DNA of 64,000 bases, from positions 62,001-126,000 of the forward strand of contig JAGRCP010000080.1 of NCBI GenBank assembly GCA_020433455.1. Reading direction: 5' to 3'. The notes beneath the pieces are model-generated. The model saw only the letters and a program-made list of their open reading frames with translations. It did no database searches and was not told where the DNA came from. This DNA is from Caldilineaceae bacterium. GTDB taxonomy: Bacteria > Chloroflexota > Anaerolineae > Caldilineales > Caldilineaceae. How positions within the stretch are numbered: position 1 is the stretch's first letter; each line of letters opens with the position of its first letter. Of this stretch, positions 54,532 to 64,000 are shown piece after piece. Both the position numbers and the translations under genes were made by a program.

Positions 54532-56619
54532 ATGTCTATTTCTCATCCAACTGAACAATCCCAGTTCAAGCGGATGCGCAGCAAGGCCGCGGCGATACTT
54601 GATCGCACCACCTTGCCCGAAGAAGCTATCATCGTCGGTACGGCCTTAATTGTAGGAATCGGTACGGGCTTGGGTGCGGTTATCTTCATCCGCCTGCTGG
54701 AACGTATTCAGGCCCTGACGTATTTGGCCCAAATGTCCATGGGCATGGCCGTCGGCACGGTGGTCATGATGACGTTGGCGGGCGTGGTCGTGGGCGCCAT
54801 CATCCAGCAGTGGGCCAGCGAAGCCAAGGGCCACGGCGTGCCCGAGGTGATGGAAGCCGTGGCCATTCGGGGCGGGCGGATCCGGCCGCGGGTGGCTGTA
54901 GCCAAAATTCTGGCCTCCTCCCTGACCATCGGCACGGGCGGTTCGGCCGGACGCGAGGGACCGATTGTCCAGGTGGGCTCCGCCCTGGGTTCCACGTTGG
55001 GACAATTGTTTCATTTTTCCGAAGAGCGGGTGCGGACCCTGGTGGCCTGCGGCGCCGCAGCGGGCATTGCCGCCACATTTAACGCCCCCATCGCCGGGAC
55101 CATCTTCGCGCTGGAAGTAATTTTGGGCAGCTTCACCATCCGTTACTTCGGCGGAGTCGTCATCAGTTCCGTCGCTGCCAGCATTGTCAGCCGGGCCTTG
55201 CTCAGCAGCCGCCCGGCCTTCAGCGTCCCGGCCTACCCGCTTTCCAACCTGGGTGAGATTCCCCTCTACATCACGCTGGGCGTTCTGGCCGCGCTGGTGG
55301 CCGTTCTCTTTATTCGGGTGCTCTACGCGGCCGAGGGTTGGTTTGATGATTGGAAGATTTCCCTGCCCGTCAAAACGGGTCTGGGCATGTTCCTGACCGC
55401 TCTGATCGGCATCTTTTATCCGGGGCACATGGTGCTGGGCGCGGGGTTGGATGTGCTGGGCGAGGCCATTGCCGGGAACGTCGATTTGACCATGGGGCTG
55501 CTGCTGGCGCTGCTCGTGGGCAAGATGCTCACCACAACCCTTACCCTGGGGTCGGGCAACTCGGGCGGCGTCTTTGCGCCCAGCCTCTTCATGGGGGCGA
55601 TTTTGGGCGGCATGGTGGGACAAATCGGGCATGCCTTGTGGCCTGGGGTGGTGATCAACCCTGGCGCGTATGCGATTGTGGGAATGGCGGCCGTCTTTTC
55701 CGGCGCGGCCCGGGCCCCCATTACCGCCGTGCTTATCGTCTTCGAGATGTCGAATGACTATCAGCTCATTCTGCCGCTTATGCTGGCGACCGTGCTTTCG
55801 ACCCTGCTGGCGGAGCTGCTCTTCCCCGAATCCATCTACACGCTCAAACTCAAGCTTAAGGGCATCTCGCTGGAGCGCGGCCGGGATCAGGACATTCTGG
55901 AGAGCGTGACGGTCAAAGAGGTCATGACGCAGCGGGTGGAAACCGTGCCTGTGGAGATGACTCTGGTTGAACTCTCAGACCGTTTCTCCCAAACCCATAC
56001 CCACGGCTTCCCCGTCGTGAACGATACGAATGAACTGGCGGGTATCGTGACGATCAGCGATTTGGACCTGGCCATTCACGATGAAAAGCCGCGCAGCACA
56101 ACCGTGTTGTCGATTGGGACGCCGCGCAGCCGCCTGCTGGTCGCCACGCCCGACGAGACGGTGGGCGAGGCGCTTGCACGTATGGGCGCGCGCGGCCTGG
56201 GCCGTCTGCCCGTGCTGGAAAGTCAGAACTCCAACCATCTGCTGGGCGTGATTAAGCGGCATGACATCATCCGCGCTTATACCATCGCCCTCAGTCGCCG
56301 GGCCGAGTTGCAGCATCGGGCCAAGCGTATGCAGATCCGCAACATTGACGGCACCCGTTTTGCCGATTTGACCATTGAGCCGACCGATTTTGCCGCGGGC
56401 AAGCCCCTCCACAAGATCGCCATGCGGATGCCGGGTGAATGCATTCTGGTCTCCATTCGTCGCAACGGTCGCATCCTCATCCCTCATGGCGATACTCTTT
56501 TCCAGCCCGGCGACACCGTCACCGCATTCGTTCAGTCCGACAACATAGACGCTATCCGGGCGGTCTTCCAGCGCGGGGAGACTGAACAGCCCCAAACTGC
56601 CGGCGCGTCTTCCGTGTAG
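54532..56619 (+). CDS. ClC-family chloride channel/transporter with CBS pair and TrkA-C domain
   Basis: 695 residues. The membrane part (about 30-440) has GTGGSAGREGPIVQVGS (selectivity region with the gating Glu, about 135-151) and GSGNSGGVFAPSLFMG (about 340-356, second anion site). A CBS pair follows (about 460-590: VKEVMTQRVETVP; HGFPVVND), then a TrkA-C-like domain (about 605-690, ILIPHGDTLFQPGDTVTAF). The gating Glu is kept, so either an H+/Cl- exchanger or a channel is possible. The CBS and TrkA-C parts probably sense nucleotides. It is followed 15 nt on by a paralogue. Confidence 0.93.
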   Translation: MSISHPTEQSQFKRMRSKAAAILDRTTLPEEAIIVGTALIVGIGTGLGAVIFIRLLERIQALTYLAQMSMGMAVGTVVMMTLAGVVVGAIIQQWASEAKGHGVPEVMEAVAIRGGRIRPRVAVAKILASSLTIGTGGSAGREGPIVQVGSALGSTLGQLFHFSEERVRTLVACGAAAGIAATFNAPIAGTIFALEVILGSFTIRYFGGVVISSVAASIVSRALLSSRPAFSVPAYPLSNLGEIPLYITLGVLAALVAVLFIRVLYAAEGWFDDWKISLPVKTGLGMFLTALIGIFYPGHMVLGAGLDVLGEAIAGNVDLTMGLLLALLVGKMLTTTLTLGSGNSGGVFAPSLFMGAILGGMVGQIGHALWPGVVINPGAYAIVGMAAVFSGAARAPITAVLIVFEMSNDYQLILPLMLATVLSTLLAELLFPESIYTLKLKLKGISLERGRDQDILESVTVKEVMTQRVETVPVEMTLVELSDRFSQTHTHGFPVVNDTNELAGIVTISDLDLAIHDEKPRSTTVLSIGTPRSRLLVATPDETVGEALARMGARGLGRLPVLESQNSNHLLGVIKRHDIIRAYTIALSRRAELQHRAKRMQIRNIDGTRFADLTIEPTDFAAGKPLHKIAMRMPGECILVSIRRNGRILIPHGDTLFQPGDTVTAFVQSDNIDAIRAVFQRGETEQPQTAGASSV

Positions 56620-56634
56620 TAGCGCTTCCCTCCC

Positions 56635-58764
56635 GTGAGCCAGGCGCCTTCCGCTCCTCCAAACTCATCTGATTCGGCTGGAGCCGAGAGGACGCCTGGC
56701 GCGCGACGGCCGTCCAGCCTGACCCGCTTTCTTTTTTCCCGCAGCCAGCCCTTCATTCGCCAACTGCTCTTGCGGCTGGAATTGCCGGAAGACGTCGTCA
56801 TTCTGGGCAGCGCGCTCATTGTGGGGCTGGGGACAGGGCTGGCCGCTGTCCTCTTCGTCATGATGCTCAATACGGTGCGGCGTCTGGCGGATCTCTCCCG
56901 GGTCTATCTGGGAGAAATTACGGGCACCATTCTCATCATGACCCTGGCCGGCTTTGTCGTGGGCGTGCTGATTGAGCGCTGGGCCAAGGAAGCCCGGGGC
57001 GGCGGAATTCCCGACGTGATGGAAGCGGTTGCCGTTTCCGGCGGTTATATTCGTCATCGGGTCGCCGAAGCGCGCATGGTGGCTACCTCTATCACCATCG
57101 GCTCGGGCGGCTCCGGCGGACGCGAGGGGCCGGTGGTCCAAATCGGCGCCGGCCTGGGATCGACGCTGGGGCAACTCTTCCATTTTTCCGAAGAACGTAT
57201 GCGCACCCTGGTGGCCTGCGGCGCGGCCGCGGGCATTGCCGCGGTTTTTAACGCACCCATCGCCGGTTCTATCTTCGCCATGGAAGTGATTCTCAACAGC
57301 TTCAACGTGCGTTACTTCGGGGCGGTGGTCATCGGCGCCGTCGCATCCAGCGTGGTGGCGAGAGTGCTGTTGGGCGATCGTCCGGCCTTTACCGTGCCCG
57401 CCTATCCCCTGCACCACGTGGGGGAACTGCCTATCTATGCCGGATTGGGCGTCATCGCTGCATTTGTCGCCATCCTCTTTGTCAATGCCCTCTTTCATAC
57501 CGAAGCCCTCTTCAACCGGCTGCCCGTTCCCCTGCATTGGCGAACGGCGCTGGGCATGCTGCTCACGGCTTTTATCACCCTTGTTTTGCCTCGGGAACAC
57601 GTGTTGGATTCGGGGCTGGTGCTGGTGGGAACGCTGATTACGGAGAATGTGCATCTGCCCGTCATGCTGCTCCTGGCGCTGCTGGCGGCAAAGCTGGTTG
57701 CCACCAGCCTGACTTTGGGATCGGGGAACTCGGGCGGCGTCTTTGCCCCCAGCCTCTTCATGGGGGCGCTGCTGGGCGGCGCGGTGGGCACATTCGCCAA
57801 TAGCCTCTGGCCCCAGGTCGCGCCCAATCCGGGAGCCTATGCCATTGTGGGCATGGCCGCAGTCTTCGCGGGCGCGGCCCGGGGGCCCATCACCGCCGTG
57901 CTCATCGTCTTTGAGATGTCGGGTGACTATAAGCTCATTCTCCCTCTCATGATGGCCACCGTTATCTCCACCGTGCTGGCCGAATCCCTCATGAGCGACT
58001 CCATTTATACCCGGGAGCTGCGTAAACGGGGCATCTCTCTCCAATATGGGCGGGATGTGGACGTTATGCAGAGCGTGCTTGTAAATGAAGTGATGACGAC
58101 CGATGTCAAAGGCGTCGAGCCGAGCCTGACCATCAGCGATCTGTCCGAACTCTTTGCCCTTTCTCGCACCCACGGCTTTCCCGTTTTGGATAATGCCCAG
58201 CGGCTGTTGGGCGTTGTCGCCCTCAGCGATCTGGACCGCGCGCTCATCAATGAGCTGCCCGCTCACACCCCCATCATGGAAATCGCCACCCCCTTTGACC
58301 ACCTGCTGCTGGCTCTGCCTGATGAAACCATGTGGGAAGCGCTGACGCGCATGGGCACCCGCGGCCTGGGACGCCTGCCGGTCGTTGACCCCCATGAGCC
58401 GACGCGTCTGGTTGGGATCATCAAGCGGTCGGATATCATCCGCGCCTACAATATTGCCCTCACCCGTCGGGCCGAGCGTCAGCACCAGGAAAAGCACGCG
58501 CGGCTGCGTAATATTGACGGCACCGAATTCCTTGAAATCGATCTCAAGCCGGGCGACGCGGCAGTCGGCCGAACGCTGCAGGAAGTCGCGAGCAATATTC
58601 CCCGCCAATGCATTCTCGTCTCTGTGCGGCGTCACGGCCGCGTCCTCATTCCCCACGGCGACACCATTTTCGAGGCGGGCGACCACGTGACTGCATTTGT
58701 CAACAGCAGCGATCGGGAACAGGTGATCGCCCGGCTACGCGACAGGCTGTCCGTCCACGCATGA
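56635..58764 (+). CDS. Second ClC-family protein with CBS pair and TrkA-C domain
   Basis: 709 residues from GTG 56635, 15 nt after the first copy. Same order of domains: ClC membrane region with GSGGSGGREGPVVQIGA (about 154-170) and GSGNSGGVFAPSLFMG (about 362-377), CBS pair (about 480-610), TrkA-C (about 620-705). Sequence similarity to the preceding gene runs the full length, so it is an old tandem duplication; the membrane parts match far better than the CBS parts. Co-transcription suggests a heteromeric or jointly regulated anion transporter. A GC-rich hairpin without T-run follows (58779-58814). Confidence 0.92.
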   Translation: MSQAPSAPPNSSDSAGAERTPGARRPSSLTRFLFSRSQPFIRQLLLRLELPEDVVILGSALIVGLGTGLAAVLFVMMLNTVRRLADLSRVYLGEITGTILIMTLAGFVVGVLIERWAKEARGGGIPDVMEAVAVSGGYIRHRVAEARMVATSITIGSGGSGGREGPVVQIGAGLGSTLGQLFHFSEERMRTLVACGAAAGIAAVFNAPIAGSIFAMEVILNSFNVRYFGAVVIGAVASSVVARVLLGDRPAFTVPAYPLHHVGELPIYAGLGVIAAFVAILFVNALFHTEALFNRLPVPLHWRTALGMLLTAFITLVLPREHVLDSGLVLVGTLITENVHLPVMLLLALLAAKLVATSLTLGSGNSGGVFAPSLFMGALLGGAVGTFANSLWPQVAPNPGAYAIVGMAAVFAGAARGPITAVLIVFEMSGDYKLILPLMMATVISTVLAESLMSDSIYTRELRKRGISLQYGRDVDVMQSVLVNEVMTTDVKGVEPSLTISDLSELFALSRTHGFPVLDNAQRLLGVVALSDLDRALINELPAHTPIMEIATPFDHLLLALPDETMWEALTRMGTRGLGRLPVVDPHEPTRLVGIIKRSDIIRAYNIALTRRAERQHQEKHARLRNIDGTEFLEIDLKPGDAAVGRTLQEVASNIPRQCILVSVRRHGRVLIPHGDTIFEAGDHVTAFVNSSDREQVIARLRDRLSVHA

Positions 58765-58778
58765 AGTTTCGCCCGGGC

Positions 58779-58814
58779 GTGCCGGATTTTCCCCGCGGGC
58801 GGGGCGGCCGGCAC
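58779..58814 (+). terminator. Possible terminator hairpin after the ClC pair
   Basis: Nested GC stems (GTGCCGG at 58779-58785 with CCGGCAC at 58808-58814, plus CCCCG/CGGGG inside), 15 nt after the stop. No T-run follows, so termination is uncertain. Confidence 0.4.
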
Positions 58815-58869
58815 GTCCGGCAGAATGTGCAGCGCCTTGGGTGATTCTTTTCGACGGAATTTGCGACTA

Positions 58870-58878
58870 TGGTATACT
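58870..58878 (+). promoter_or_regulatory. Extended -10 promoter of the mre operon
   Basis: TGGTATACT with TTCGAC at 58850-58855 (17-nt spacing) lies 145 nt upstream of mreB. The long leader has no obvious structure. Confidence 0.55.
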
Positions 58879-59023
58879 GCAATGTAATTTGCCTGCATTC
58901 AGGCTGCAAAAATATTTGACGCAAGCTGCGATTTGATTCGATAAATTATCATTGATGCAAACTGTATGGACGCACTGTTTTCAGCGAAGCGCCCGCGTCT
59001 CAGTCTCTTGGAGTTAACCGTCT

Positions 59024-60094
<1,071 letters not shown>

Positions 60095-60112
60095 ACCAGG
60101 CGCCCTCTGCTT

Positions 60113-61063
60113 ATGCGCAATACGCAACGACCGTCCCGCTCACTGGGTGATATGGGGCTGCGCGTCGCCATTCTGGTCCTGGCCGCACTCCTGCTTATGG
60201 CCCTTCAGGTGACGGGCCGGCTGCAACCGCTCCAGAGCGCGATTACCCAATTTACCTCCCCCGCGCAGACCAGTTCTTCCGGCGCGGCCGCCTCGGTCAA
60301 CGAGATGATAACGACCTTGACCGAGTTGCGCTCTCTGCGCCGTCGCGCCGCCGAGCTGGAGCAAATTAACGCCAATCTCCAGGTAGAAAACTTTCGCCTG
60401 CGCGAGGTGGAACGGGAAAATCAGGACCTTCGCACCCTCCTGGCTTTTGCCGAAACCCGGCCCGGCCTGGAACTGCGGGGCGCGCAGATCGTCGCCCGGG
60501 TCATCGGCCAGGAAAGCAACAATTTCCTTGACTTCATCATGTTGGACCTGGGCGCTGAACACGGTATCGAAGTGGGGATGCCGGTGCTGACGGATCAGGG
60601 GCTGGTGGGGCGCATCAGCGAGGTGACGAACACCACTTCCAAGGTCCTTCTCATCACCGACTCCAGCAGCGCGGTCAATGCGATTTTGCAGAGCAGCCGG
60701 GTCAGCGGCGTGGTGCGGGGTAATCCCGGCGGCAATCTGCTCATGGACTATATCCCCCAGGGCGTGCTCTACAGCGTGGGCGAGATTGTGCTCACATCCG
60801 GTTTGGGCGGCAACTTCCCCAAGGGCATTCCCATCGGCCAGGTGATCCAGATCAACCAACGCGATATTGACGTTTTCCAACAGGCCGTGGTCCGCCCCAC
60901 GGTGGATTTCAGCAGCCTGGAATTGGTCATGGTGGTCACGAATTTTGACCCGCTGGAGAATTTGCCTTCCCTCATTGCGCCCGTAGAGGGAAATGGCGCA
61001 GAGGGAGGCGACGGAGCAGAGGGTGATGCTTCGGCTCCGTCTGAGACGCCGGTCGCGGAATAG
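60113..61063 (+). CDS. mreC: Rod-shape determining protein MreC
   Basis: 316 residues. One membrane helix (about 16-36, VAILVLAALLLMALQVTG) is followed by a coiled coil (about 65-105, LRSLRRRAAELEQINANLQV) and the double beta-barrel periplasmic domain (about 120-285: GMPVLTDQGLVGRISEV, NPGGNLLMDYIP, VVRPTVDFSSLELV). The C-terminal ~30 residues are Gly/Ala/Glu-rich and disordered. It links MreB to the periplasmic PBP2. It starts 18 nt after mreB. Confidence 0.95.
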   Translation: MRNTQRPSRSLGDMGLRVAILVLAALLLMALQVTGRLQPLQSAITQFTSPAQTSSSGAAASVNEMITTLTELRSLRRRAAELEQINANLQVENFRLREVERENQDLRTLLAFAETRPGLELRGAQIVARVIGQESNNFLDFIMLDLGAEHGIEVGMPVLTDQGLVGRISEVTNTTSKVLLITDSSSAVNAILQSSRVSGVVRGNPGGNLLMDYIPQGVLYSVGEIVLTSGLGGNFPKGIPIGQVIQINQRDIDVFQQAVVRPTVDFSSLELVMVVTNFDPLENLPSLIAPVEGNGAEGGDGAEGDASAPSETPVAE

Positions 61064-61081
61064 CCCGCGAGGCCCTGCTCT

Positions 61082-61630
61082 ATGACCCGAGGGTGGCTCT
61101 ATTATCTGATGGTCCCGCTTCTGGGCCTGGCCGCGCTTTTCCAGTCAACCATTGCCACGCGCCTGGTGGTGCGGGGCGTGAAGCCGGACCTGGTGCTGGT
61201 GCTGCTCCTGATCGGCGTTATGCTCTATGGTCCCAAAGCCGCGGTGGTCTGGGCTTTCGTGGGCGGCATCTTTCTGGACATATTCAGCGGCGGCCCCATG
61301 GGCGCTTCCAGCCTGGCGTTGATGGCTGCGGTGCTGGTCACCGGCCTCAGCTATCGCACCCTGTCCCGCTATCATCTTCTGGTTCCCATTGGGGTGAGCA
61401 TCGTGGGAACCGTCACGTATGGAGCCGTCTATCTGGCCATTTTGTTTGTGCTGGACGGCCTGGCCGGCGCGGAATGGTTGCGTCTGCCCCAGTATAATGC
61501 TCCTTTCTGGCTGACCATGCAGACGGTCGTCGGACCGGCCGTGCTCTATAACACCACGGTGATTCTCCTCACGGTTCCCTTTCTGAATCGCGTACCGGAA
61601 ACTTCTGAAGCGGAAACAGCGTTTTCGTAG
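61082..61630 (+). CDS. mreD: Rod-shape determining protein MreD
   Basis: 182 residues with five or six membrane helices. The pattern VKPDLVLVLLLIGVMLYGPKAAVVWAFVGG, DIFSGGPMGASSLALM and a Leu-rich C-terminus fit MreD. A small integral component of the elongasome. 18 nt after mreC and 6 nt before the PBP2 gene. Confidence 0.93.
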   Translation: MTRGWLYYLMVPLLGLAALFQSTIATRLVVRGVKPDLVLVLLLIGVMLYGPKAAVVWAFVGGIFLDIFSGGPMGASSLALMAAVLVTGLSYRTLSRYHLLVPIGVSIVGTVTYGAVYLAILFVLDGLAGAEWLRLPQYNAPFWLTMQTVVGPAVLYNTTVILLTVPFLNRVPETSEAETAFS

Positions 61631-61636
61631 GATAGC

Positions 61637-63850
61637 ATGTACGGCAATGATCCCCGCGGCCCCATCAATTTGAGTCGCGAACGCGAAACGAATACAGCGA
61701 CCTGGGTGGTGCGGCTCTTTCGAGTCGGCATCTTTTTGTCGTTCCTTCTCCTTGTCGGCCGACTCTATCAGTTACAGATCGTCCAGGGAACGAACTATCG
61801 GGTCAGCGCCGACGAAAACCGCTTTCGCCTGGAGGAAACGGCTGCACCCCGAGGGGTCATTTACGACAAGACCGGCCAGATTCTGGTGCGCAATCATCCG
61901 AGCTTTGAAGTTTCCATCGTGCCGGAAGACCTGCCTTTTAACGATCCGGAGACGCCGGATGTTGACGAGGAGCGGGCGGAAATCGAGCGCATTTTGCGCA
62001 TGCTCCAGGTCGATACGGATCCCGGGCCCGCTATTCGCATGGGCGAAATCATGTTCCGTCGCCTGGGGCGCATCGATTTTGCCGATACGGCAGAGGCCGC
62101 TGGCGTAGAGCTGAACTTTGTTCTGGCCCCCGGGCCCGTAGAACTGGTTGATGGTCAGGAAGTCTCTACACCCATTCTCATTCCCGACCTGAGCGAACCG
62201 CTGCCGTTGGAAGGACTGGTTGCACTGGTGCTGCGTCTCGTCCAAATTAAGGGCCAGGGCAGCGCGTCTCAACCCATTCCCGTCCTGGATCTGGTCGACC
62301 CGAATCGGGCCTTTGAAATTGTGGAAGAAAGCTATGCCCTGCCCAGCCTGCGCGTCAACGAGGTGCCGATTCGCCTCTATACGTACGGGGATCTCTTTAG
62401 CCACGTCCTGGGGTTCATGGGGCCGATCCCTGCTGCGGTCGCGGAAGAATACGAAGCCAATGGCTACACTAATCCCAATGAACGCGTCGGCCTTAACGGC
62501 CTGGAATACTCGTATCAGACGGAGTTGCGGGGGCTGCCCGGCTACAAAAATGTCGAGGTGGATATCCTGGGCCGACAGATGCGCACCGTGGGGCAGGTCA
62601 TCGATCCGGTTCCCGGTTCCAATTTGATTCTGAATCTGGACTGGCGGCTGCAGGACGCCATGGCCCGGGAACTGGCCGCGGCAATGGAAGAACAGGATGC
62701 GCCATGGGGCGTTACCATCGCCATGAATCCCCAGACCGGCGCAATTCTGGGCATGGTCAGCCTGCCGCCCTACGATAACAACATTTTCGCCGAAGGCATC
62801 AACGAGGAGTACCTGGCCTTGGAAGCGGACGAGCGACGTCCGCTTATCAACTACGCCATCGGCGGCCTCTACCCGCCCGGCTCCACCTTTAAGATGGTTC
62901 CCTCGACGGCTGCGCTCCAGGAAAAGGTGATTGACAAAGAGACCCAGATTCGGGACAGCGGTCCTATCTACTTGCCCAATCGCTTCTTTCCCGACGACCT
63001 GAGCCAAGCCCAGGAGTTCGTGAGCTGGAATCATGCGCTGGGCATTGTCCATGGTCCGCTGAACGTGGTTGATGCGCTGGCGCTCTCCAACGATATTTTC
63101 TTCTACTGGATCGGCGGCGGCTTTCCGCCGGCGGATTTTATCGGGTTGGGCTATCGGCGGCTGGCCGACTGGGCTAAGCTTTTCGGTTACGGCGAACCGA
63201 CGGGCATCGATCTGCCGGGCGAGGTGGGCGGCCTGGTGCCGGACGACCAGTGGAAGCGTCAGCTTTATGCCGAGAGCTGGACAACGGGCGACAGCTACAA
63301 CATGGCTATCGGTCAGGGCTATCTGCTCTCTACGCCGCTCCAGGTGCTGGTCAGTACGGCGGCCGTGGCCAACGGCGGCAAGGTCATGGAGCCTCAGATC
63401 GTCTACCAGGTAGTGGATTCGGCCGGCGGTCTTCAGCGTGACTTTACGCCTAAAGTGCGGCGGGAATTACCGTTAGATGACGGCGTAATCGAAGCCGTAC
63501 AGGAGGGCATGTGGACTGTCGTCAATGCCGATTACGGAACGGCTACCAATGCGCGGGTTCCCGGCGTTACGGTAGCGGGCAAGACGGGAACGGCTGAATT
63601 TTGCGAATATGAGCCCGAGTTGGAGGACTGCCGCCGGGATGAGGACGACAACCTGCCCACCCATGCCTGGTTTGTAGCCTACGCGCCGTATGAGAATCCT
63701 GAGATTGCTGTGGTAACATTTGTGTATGACGGCGGCGAGGGGTCTGAAGTCGCCGCCCCCGTGACCCAAAAAATTCTCCAGGCTTATTTTACGGAGATCA
63801 ATCCGATGATTGACCCGCCGGCTGATGAGGCGGCGGAGGAGCCCCAGTAG
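61637..63850 (+). CDS. mrdA: Penicillin-binding protein 2 (elongation transpeptidase)
   Basis: 737 residues. One N-terminal membrane helix (about 30-50), a dimerisation domain (about 55-330) and a transpeptidase domain. The catalytic motifs are SxxK in PPGSTFKM (Ser about 416), SxN in ALSNDIFFY (about 483) and KTG in VAGKTGTAEF (about 647). The dimerisation domain holds an extra stretch (about 95-230, acidic, DVDEERAEIERIL) that makes the protein longer than typical PBP2 (about 630). It crosslinks peptidoglycan during elongation. rodA is not in the window. Confidence 0.95.
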   Translation: MYGNDPRGPINLSRERETNTATWVVRLFRVGIFLSFLLLVGRLYQLQIVQGTNYRVSADENRFRLEETAAPRGVIYDKTGQILVRNHPSFEVSIVPEDLPFNDPETPDVDEERAEIERILRMLQVDTDPGPAIRMGEIMFRRLGRIDFADTAEAAGVELNFVLAPGPVELVDGQEVSTPILIPDLSEPLPLEGLVALVLRLVQIKGQGSASQPIPVLDLVDPNRAFEIVEESYALPSLRVNEVPIRLYTYGDLFSHVLGFMGPIPAAVAEEYEANGYTNPNERVGLNGLEYSYQTELRGLPGYKNVEVDILGRQMRTVGQVIDPVPGSNLILNLDWRLQDAMARELAAAMEEQDAPWGVTIAMNPQTGAILGMVSLPPYDNNIFAEGINEEYLALEADERRPLINYAIGGLYPPGSTFKMVPSTAALQEKVIDKETQIRDSGPIYLPNRFFPDDLSQAQEFVSWNHALGIVHGPLNVVDALALSNDIFFYWIGGGFPPADFIGLGYRRLADWAKLFGYGEPTGIDLPGEVGGLVPDDQWKRQLYAESWTTGDSYNMAIGQGYLLSTPLQVLVSTAAVANGGKVMEPQIVYQVVDSAGGLQRDFTPKVRRELPLDDGVIEAVQEGMWTVVNADYGTATNARVPGVTVAGKTGTAEFCEYEPELEDCRRDEDDNLPTHAWFVAYAPYENPEIAVVTFVYDGGEGSEVAAPVTQKILQAYFTEINPMIDPPADEAAEEPQ

Positions 63851-63947
63851 GCTTCGGCTGTCGAGCGAGGTTCCAGCCCGGTTGTCGGGCGAGAGCCGTA
63901 TCCCGCTCTGTCAGCAGTCCGTTTTTTATGCAAAAGGAGCAGCCATC

Positions 63948-64000
63948 ATGGCCGCCGAAGAAAACCCGCTCGAGCGTCGGCGCGATGAACACGCGACCTT
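63948..64000 (+). CDS. Start of an unidentified gene cut by the right edge
   Basis: ATG 63948 has AAAAGGAGC 8 nt upstream and opens a frame of 17 codons (MAAEENPLERRRDEHAT) to the window end. The charged start could be the N-terminus of a lysyl-tRNA synthetase, but too little is present to decide. Confidence 0.5.
   Translation, partial: MAAEENPLERRRDEHAT

Noticed and set aside
56665-58686. 673-codon minus-strand open frame opposite the second ClC gene
   Set aside because: Antisense shadow; composition (His, Gly, Gln, Asp rich) is typical of reversed membrane-protein codons.

Overview
The window reads as a chromosomal segment of a GC-rich bacterium, most likely a filamentous Chloroflexota of the Caldilinea/Anaerolineae type. 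That placement is an inference from the gene mix (K+-dependent membrane pyrophosphatase, PPK2, MoeA fused to a periplasmic-binding-like domain, Tat and lipoprotein signals, many GTG/TTG starts); no rRNA or tRNA gene was seen that would fix it. Several genes appear to be served by an extended -10 promoter of the form TGGTAYAAT.

Layout. 1-3549: a recD2 helicase gene cut by the left edge and hppA with its terminator, both on the minus strand. 4223-12861: a 2696-residue secreted RHS/YD-repeat polymorphic toxin ending in an RNase A-like tip, followed by its probable immunity gene. 12862-14678: gene-poor DNA holding one complete IS5-family (IS1031-like) element. 14679-22845: a defence island. It has type I restriction-modification genes hsdR, hsdM and hsdS with a Tat-exported protein gene between hsdR and hsdM, then a small methyltransferase, a Phd/VapC-type toxin-antitoxin pair with a readable promoter-operator, and a truncated cysteine desulfurase fused to a decayed hsdR fragment. 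22864-28873: an O-antigen-ligase-like membrane protein (minus) and dnaE with an unusual C-terminal tail (plus). 29001-35106: a lipoprotein made of two near-identical solute-binding domains, ppk2 and fadD (minus), an OsmC protein and an EcsC-like protein. 35166-40970: proS, a folC-like Mur ligase and a large membrane glycosyltransferase.

41008-48583 is a sugar-utilisation locus. A SorC-type regulator, a SIS-domain isomerase and a xylulokinase-like kinase run leftward, divergent from a ribose-type ABC importer (permease, binding protein, double ATPase). 48627-50600 is moeA with a structured leader. 50834-54430 looks like a copper-redox group: a cupredoxin/beta-helix/membrane lipoprotein, a small paralogue of its membrane tail, and a two-domain multicopper oxidase. 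54532-58764 holds two tandem ClC proteins with CBS and TrkA-C domains. 59024-63850 is the cell-shape operon mreB-mreC-mreD-PBP2. A gene cut by the right edge begins at 63948.

The strongest leads are the Tat protein inside the R-M operon, the RHS toxin with a rearranged FIMAH-like insert and a regulated toxin/immunity junction, the cysteine desulfurase-hsdR scar, the 738-bp in-frame duplication in the binding protein, the moeA leader structure and the copper-redox cluster.
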